Shown here: one piece after another, positions 7,115 to 9,355 of the stretch
Layout: the number at the start of each line of letters is the position of its first letter
Numbering within the stretch: the first letter of the stretch is position 1
Assembly (NCBI GenBank): GCA_946183175.1
Contig: CAMHBH010000084.1
Coordinates: 1 to 9,355 of the forward strand
Length of the DNA stretch: 9,355 bases
From: an uncultured Oscillibacter sp.
GTDB lineage: Bacteria > Bacillota > Clostridia > Oscillospirales > Oscillospiraceae
Direction of reading: 5' to 3'
Notes under the pieces: generated by a model
Told to the model about the DNA's origin: nothing
Database searches by the model: none
Seen by the model: the letters and a program-made list of their open reading frames with translations, nothing else
Program-made: the position numbers and the translations under genes

Positions 7115-7570
7115 TCACACGGCGACGCTTTCCGGCGCGGACGCCGTGACAGGTTCCGGCGTGGCGCTTTCCGCTGCCGTGACAGGTTGCGTTTCCGGCG
7201 TCGCCGCGACACTCTCCGCCGCGACGGGGGCCGCTTCCGGCGTCGCCGTGGCGCTGACGGGTTCGGACGGGGCCGCCTTGCGCGGGGCCTTCCCGATTTG
7301 CTCCAAAGAAGTCTTGACTTCTTTCAAGTTCCCCTTCACCGCGCGGTCGAGTTCCTCTACGGGCTCCATCGCCTCCCGTAAAGGCCGCTGGGCTTCCTCC
7401 AACGGCTCCACGACGTTTTCGCGGATTTCCTTTGTAGCCGCGTCGGAGGCCTTCCGGAACTCCGCCAGCGCCGCGCCGAGTTTGCGCGCGTACCGGGGGA
7501 GTTTGTCCGGCCCGAGTACCAGTAGCGCCACTATCAGCACGACAATTAACTCACTGACGCCAATCTTCAT
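7115..7570 (-). CDS. tatB: TatA/TatB-family protein, TatB-like with Ala/Pro/Thr-rich tail
   Basis: This is the first gene of the operon and encodes 151 residues. The N-terminus has the TatA/B fold signature: KIGVSEL with Glu7, one membrane helix (about 8-19), and LGPDKLP (19-25). The LGPxxLP hinge is typical of TatB rather than TatA. A charged amphipathic helix follows (about 26-95, rich in Glu, Lys and Arg). The last 50 residues or so are a low-complexity tail dominated by Ala, Pro, Thr, Glu and Val, encoded partly by short DNA repeats. In Escherichia coli TatB hands substrate from TatC to TatA; many Gram-positive bacteria lack it and use a dual-function TatA, so the TatB label rests on hinge and length only. 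The ATG at 7570 has GGGAGG seven bases upstream and follows the operon promoter directly. Confidence 0.82.
   Translation of the reverse strand: MKIGVSELIVVLIVALLVLGPDKLPRYARKLGAALAEFRKASDAATKEIRENVVEPLEEAQRPLREAMEPVEELDRAVKGNLKEVKTSLEQIGKAPRKAAPSEPVSATATPEAAPVAAESVAATPETQPVTAAESATPEPVTASAPESVAV
7143..7188. repeat. Two 13-bp direct repeats in the tatB-like tail
   Basis: GCCGTGACAGGTT (plus strand) occurs exactly at 7143-7155 and 7176-7188, a period of 33 bases or 11 codons. A degenerate third copy is near 7246-7263. The repeats encode related PVTA... segments of the low-complexity tail. Because the period keeps the reading frame, tail length could change by repeat slippage without breaking the protein. 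Confidence 0.7.
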
Positions 7571-7605
7571 AGCGTTTCCTCCCGTCTGTGAAAAACGACA
7601 AAAGA

Positions 7606-7634
7606 AGTATAAGCCCTTTCGGGCTTTTTGTCAA
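7606..7634 (-). promoter_or_regulatory. Promoter of the tat-reductase-rnf operon
   Basis: Read leftward, the -35 box is a perfect TTGACA (7634-7629), the spacer is 17 bases and the -10 box is TATACT (7611-7606). An A-rich tract just upstream (AAAAAAATTT in that direction) could serve as an UP element. Transcription would start near 7599, giving a leader of about 30 bases with GGGAGG before the tatB-like ATG. This is a near-ideal housekeeping sigma-A promoter and no other good one is evident within the operon, so it probably drives all eight genes. Confidence 0.82.
7611..7626. promoter_or_regulatory. Inverted repeat inside promoter spacer, candidate operator
   Basis: AAGCCC-TTTC-GGGCTT is a perfect 6-bp inverted repeat with a 4-base centre. 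It lies in the spacer of the leftward promoter and its left end touches the -10 box. A dyad there is well placed for a dimeric regulator acting on RNA polymerase. It could instead work as a short hairpin followed by five T residues (7625-7629), ending rightward antisense transcription, since on the plus strand it looks like a weak intrinsic terminator. It would not be transcribed from the leftward promoter. No regulator gene is in the window and I cannot assign the site to a known factor. Confidence 0.55.
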
Positions 7635-7672
7635 ATTTTTTTGCTTTCCGCCGAACGGTTTCCGCGCGGGTA

Positions 7673-7681
7673 TGCTATACT
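7673..7681 (+). promoter_or_regulatory. Extended -10 promoter of hemW
   Basis: TGC-TATACT gives an extended -10 element (TGn followed by a hexamer with five of six consensus bases) about 30 bases before the hemW start. No good -35 box is present at the proper distance, which extended -10 promoters can tolerate. It is divergent from the tat-rnf promoter; the two -10 boxes are about 65 bases apart in the 142-base intergenic region. Confidence 0.6.
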
Positions 7682-7712
7682 TTTCCGTAGCACCATGAAA
7701 GGAGCGTGCGCC

Positions 7713-8846
7713 ATGCCTGACCGGAATCTCGGGCTTTACATTCACGTCCCGTTCTGTAGGTCGAAGTGCGCCTACTGCGACTTCTACTCCCTCGCCGGGG
7801 CCGACGAACTCATGACGCCCTACGTCGACGCCCTCCGCGCACAGCTCGACGCCTTCTCCGCGCGCGCGGCGGGCTACGTCGTCGATACGGTGTACGTCGG
7901 CGGGGGTACGCCGTCGTATCTGGGCGCGGCGCGGCTGTCGGGCGTACTCGACGCCGTGCGCGGCGGCTACCGTCTCGCGCCCGACGCCGAAATCACGCTG
8001 GAAGCGAACCCGGACAGCGTGGGCGACTGGTTCGCCGAACTCCGCGCGGCGGGCTACAACCGGGTATCGCTGGGCGTACAGTCGGCGGACAACGCGGAGT
8101 TGCGCGCAGTCGGGCGCGTCCACACCGTGGAACAAGTCGCCGACGCCGTGTCGGCAGTCCGCCGTGCCGGGTTCGACAATTTGTCGCTGGATTTGATATA
8201 CGGCCTCCCGGGACAGTCGGCGGCGGGCTGGCGGCGGAATGTCGAGTACGCGGTCGGCCTCGGGCCGGAGCATTTGTCCTGCTACGGCCTCAAACTGGAA
8301 CCCGGGACGCCGCTGTACAAGTGTCGGGGGGCGCTGTCGTTCCCCAACGACGACGCCCAGGCCGACATGTACCTGTGGGCGGCGGAGGCGCTGTCGGCGC
8401 ACGGCTACAGGCAGTACGAGGTATCGAACTTCGCGAGGCCGGGCCGGGCGTCGCGGCACAACCTCAAATACTGGACGCTGGGGGAATACCTGGGTTTCGG
8501 GCCGGGGGCCCATTCCGATTTCGGCGGGGTACGCTTCGCGTGGGCGCGTGATTTGAAGGCCTACACGGCGCGGGCGTGGGCGTACTCGGAATCGGCGCGT
8601 ATCACGCCGGAGGAGCGCGCGCGGGAATGGCTGATGTTGTGCCTTCGTACCGCTGACGGCGTGGGGCTGTCGGAGTACGGGGAGCGCTTCGGGCGCGGGT
8701 TCGACGCCCGATTCCTGTCGGAGTGCGTCGCGGCGGGCTACGCCGTACAGGACGCCGGGCGCGTGTCGCTGACGCCGCGCGGCTTTCTGGTGTCCAATCA
8801 GATTATCGGGCGCGCCCTCGAACTCGCCGCTTCGCCGTATGCGTAA
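7713..8846 (+). CDS. hemW: HemW-like radical SAM haem chaperone
   Basis: This 377-residue protein is a complete radical SAM enzyme of the HemN/HemW group. The cluster motif CRSKCAYCDF has Cys15, Cys19 and Cys22, and the residue two beyond the last Cys is Phe. Coproporphyrinogen dehydrogenase HemN has a fourth Cys there, so this is the HemW type, considered a haem-binding chaperone rather than a haem-synthesis enzyme. Other family marks are YVGGGTPS (61-68), LEANPDS (96-102), RVSLGVQS (117-124), DLIYGLPGQ (160-168), YEVSNFARPG (235-244), HNLKYW (249-254) and GFGPGAHS (261-268). The ATG at 7713 has AAAGGAG eight bases upstream; the ATG at 7695 lies ahead of that site and is not preferred. It is transcribed away from the tat-rnf operon, so a shared function is not implied. 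Such genes are often annotated as oxygen-independent coproporphyrinogen oxidase. Confidence 0.95.
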   Translation: MPDRNLGLYIHVPFCRSKCAYCDFYSLAGADELMTPYVDALRAQLDAFSARAAGYVVDTVYVGGGTPSYLGAARLSGVLDAVRGGYRLAPDAEITLEANPDSVGDWFAELRAAGYNRVSLGVQSADNAELRAVGRVHTVEQVADAVSAVRRAGFDNLSLDLIYGLPGQSAAGWRRNVEYAVGLGPEHLSCYGLKLEPGTPLYKCRGALSFPNDDAQADMYLWAAEALSAHGYRQYEVSNFARPGRASRHNLKYWTLGEYLGFGPGAHSDFGGVRFAWARDLKAYTARAWAYSESARITPEERAREWLMLCLRTADGVGLSEYGERFGRGFDARFLSECVAAGYAVQDAGRVSLTPRGFLVSNQIIGRALELAASPYA

Positions 8847-8899
8847 CCCGCCCCGCTCTTGCCAATTCGCCCCGGTTCGCCAAAAGCTGAAAAAAAGAC

Positions 8900-8928
8900 T
8901 TGCGCGGCGGCCCCGGATTCGCTATAAT
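8900..8928 (+). promoter_or_regulatory. Promoter of the foldase-like gene
   Basis: A perfect -10 box TATAAT (8923-8928) follows TTGCGC (8900-8905, three of six -35 consensus bases) with a 17-base spacer. An A-run (8890-8896) lies just upstream of the -35. Transcription would start near 8935, and the 8-bp palindrome TGTCGACA (8940-8947) falls at the beginning of the leader. I see no clear intrinsic terminator for hemW in 8847-8899, so some hemW transcripts may read through. Confidence 0.7.
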
Positions 8929-8960
8929 ACAGGGACGTATGTCGACACCAACACAATACG

Positions 8961-8967
8961 AGGAGGG
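8961..8967 (+). promoter_or_regulatory. Ribosome binding site with unusually long spacing
   Basis: AGGAGGG is a strong Shine-Dalgarno sequence, but the first in-frame start codon after it, ATG at 8981, is 13-14 bases away instead of the usual 5-9. No in-frame ATG, GTG or TTG lies between. The spacing may lower translation, or the leader may fold to shorten the distance. Confidence 0.6.
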
Positions 8968-8980
8968 TTTTACAAGTCAA

Positions 8981-9355
8981 ATGAGCGCATCACGAGAAAA
9001 GCAAAGCCGGAAAGACCGTACCGCTTCCGGACAGGTCGCGCCGAAAACCGCCCGCGAGGCCCAGCAGCGGAAAGAAGAACGCCGGAGCAACTTCGTTTAC
9101 GGCCTGATTGCGGCGGCGTTCGCGGTCGTGGTTATCGCCGCCATTATCTGGAACTCCAACATTATCACCCGTTCGGCGACCGCCGCCACCGTCGACGGGC
9201 AAAAGTACAACGTCGCGCAGGTCAACTTCTACTACCGCAACGCCTACCTCATGTTCATGAATCAGTGGTCCTACGCCGCGAGCTACTTCGGGCTGTCGAC
9301 CTCCCTTCCGCTGGACAGTCAGGAAGTCACCGACACGGCGGCCTCGTTCCTTGAC
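8981..9355 (+). CDS. Membrane-anchored SurA/PrsA-like foldase or chaperone (3' end off window)
   Basis: The first 125 residues are visible and the frame is open at the right edge. Residues 1-37 are very polar and basic (Lys, Arg, Gln). A single membrane segment follows (about 38-57, YGLIAAAFAVVVIAAIIW), then an outward-facing part beginning TAATVDGQKYNVAQVNFYYRN. This layout and the TVDGxKYxVAxVN(F/Y)YY pattern match the SurA_N-like domain of clostridial proteins annotated as peptidylprolyl isomerases of the PrsA type; the catalytic parvulin domain, if any, would lie beyond the edge. The likely role is to help exported proteins fold at the outer membrane-wall interface. There is no lipobox Cys, so it is anchored by the helix. 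The start ATG is the only in-frame one after AGGAGGG. Family identity is from pattern memory, so moderately sure. Confidence 0.72.
   Translation, partial: MSASREKQSRKDRTASGQVAPKTAREAQQRKEERRSNFVYGLIAAAFAVVVIAAIIWNSNIITRSATAATVDGQKYNVAQVNFYYRNAYLMFMNQWSYAASYFGLSTSLPLDSQEVTDTAASFLD

Noticed and set aside
7611..7629. Intrinsic terminator on the plus strand
   Set aside because: The hairpin and T-run fit the shape, but no plus-strand gene lies to the left and the dyad coincides exactly with the spacer of a strong leftward promoter, so an operator role is preferred. Kept as an alternative only.
7551..8513. A 320-codon minus-strand frame opposite hemW
   Set aside because: It mirrors hemW codons in GC-rich DNA, is very rich in Arg and Val without recognisable motifs, and would run through the tat operon promoter.
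7146..8846. A 566-codon plus-strand frame extending hemW upstream
   Set aside because: The added part is antisense to the tatB-like gene and crosses the promoter region. HemW similarity begins at the ATG at 7713, which has its own ribosome site.
1..9355. CRISPR arrays, insertion sequences, tRNA or rRNA genes, attachment sites
   Set aside because: No regularly spaced repeats, transposase-like proteins, cloverleaf sequences or flanking duplications were seen; the longest gaps without a gene are under 150 bases.

Overview
The window is GC-rich (roughly 60% or more by eye), densely coded DNA and probably comes from an anaerobic, Gram-positive-type member of the Clostridia, perhaps an Oscillospiraceae relative. 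The clues are the Rnf gene order C-D-G-E-A, a minimal TatA beside TatC, a HemW of the CxxxCxxC-x-F type, and a membrane-anchored SurA/PrsA-like protein whose start (TVDGQKY... followed by a Tyr/Asn-rich stretch) resembles clostridial homologues. The taxonomic placement is inference.

Layout. About four fifths of the window (1-7570) is one leftward operon of eight genes. In transcription order they are tatB-like, tatA, tatC, a large Tat-exported flavoprotein reductase, rnfC, a fused rnfD-rnfG, rnfE and rnfA. rnfA runs off the left edge, and rnfB is expected beyond it. Junctions are tight: TAATG between tatC and the flavoprotein, ATGA overlaps at rnfC/rnfDG and rnfE/rnfA, and gaps of 19-28 bases elsewhere. 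A near-consensus sigma-A promoter (TTGACA-17-TATACT) lies just upstream, and a perfect 6-bp inverted repeat fills its spacer. To the right, read rightward, are hemW (7713-8846) with its own extended -10 promoter, and the start of a membrane-anchored foldase-like gene (from 8981) with a TATAAT promoter.

How the genes could work together. RnfC would take electrons from NADH. The RnfDG, RnfE and RnfA membrane core would carry them to FMN on the outer face. The flavoprotein is exported folded by the Tat machinery encoded beside it. Its FMN domain could accept electrons from the RnfG domain, and its FAD domain would reduce an unknown small molecule. No cytochrome or quinone-dependent subunit is visible, so the module looks like a haem-free flavin relay: an extracytoplasmic respiratory reductase packaged with both its exporter and its electron source.

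Most unusual points. RnfA appears to lack both cysteines that normally hold half of the membrane [2Fe-2S] cluster, while RnfE keeps its two. RnfD and RnfG are fused. The flavoprotein has a non-canonical flavinylation motif, and its active-site positions argue against fumarate as substrate. The promoter carries an operator-like dyad between -35 and -10.
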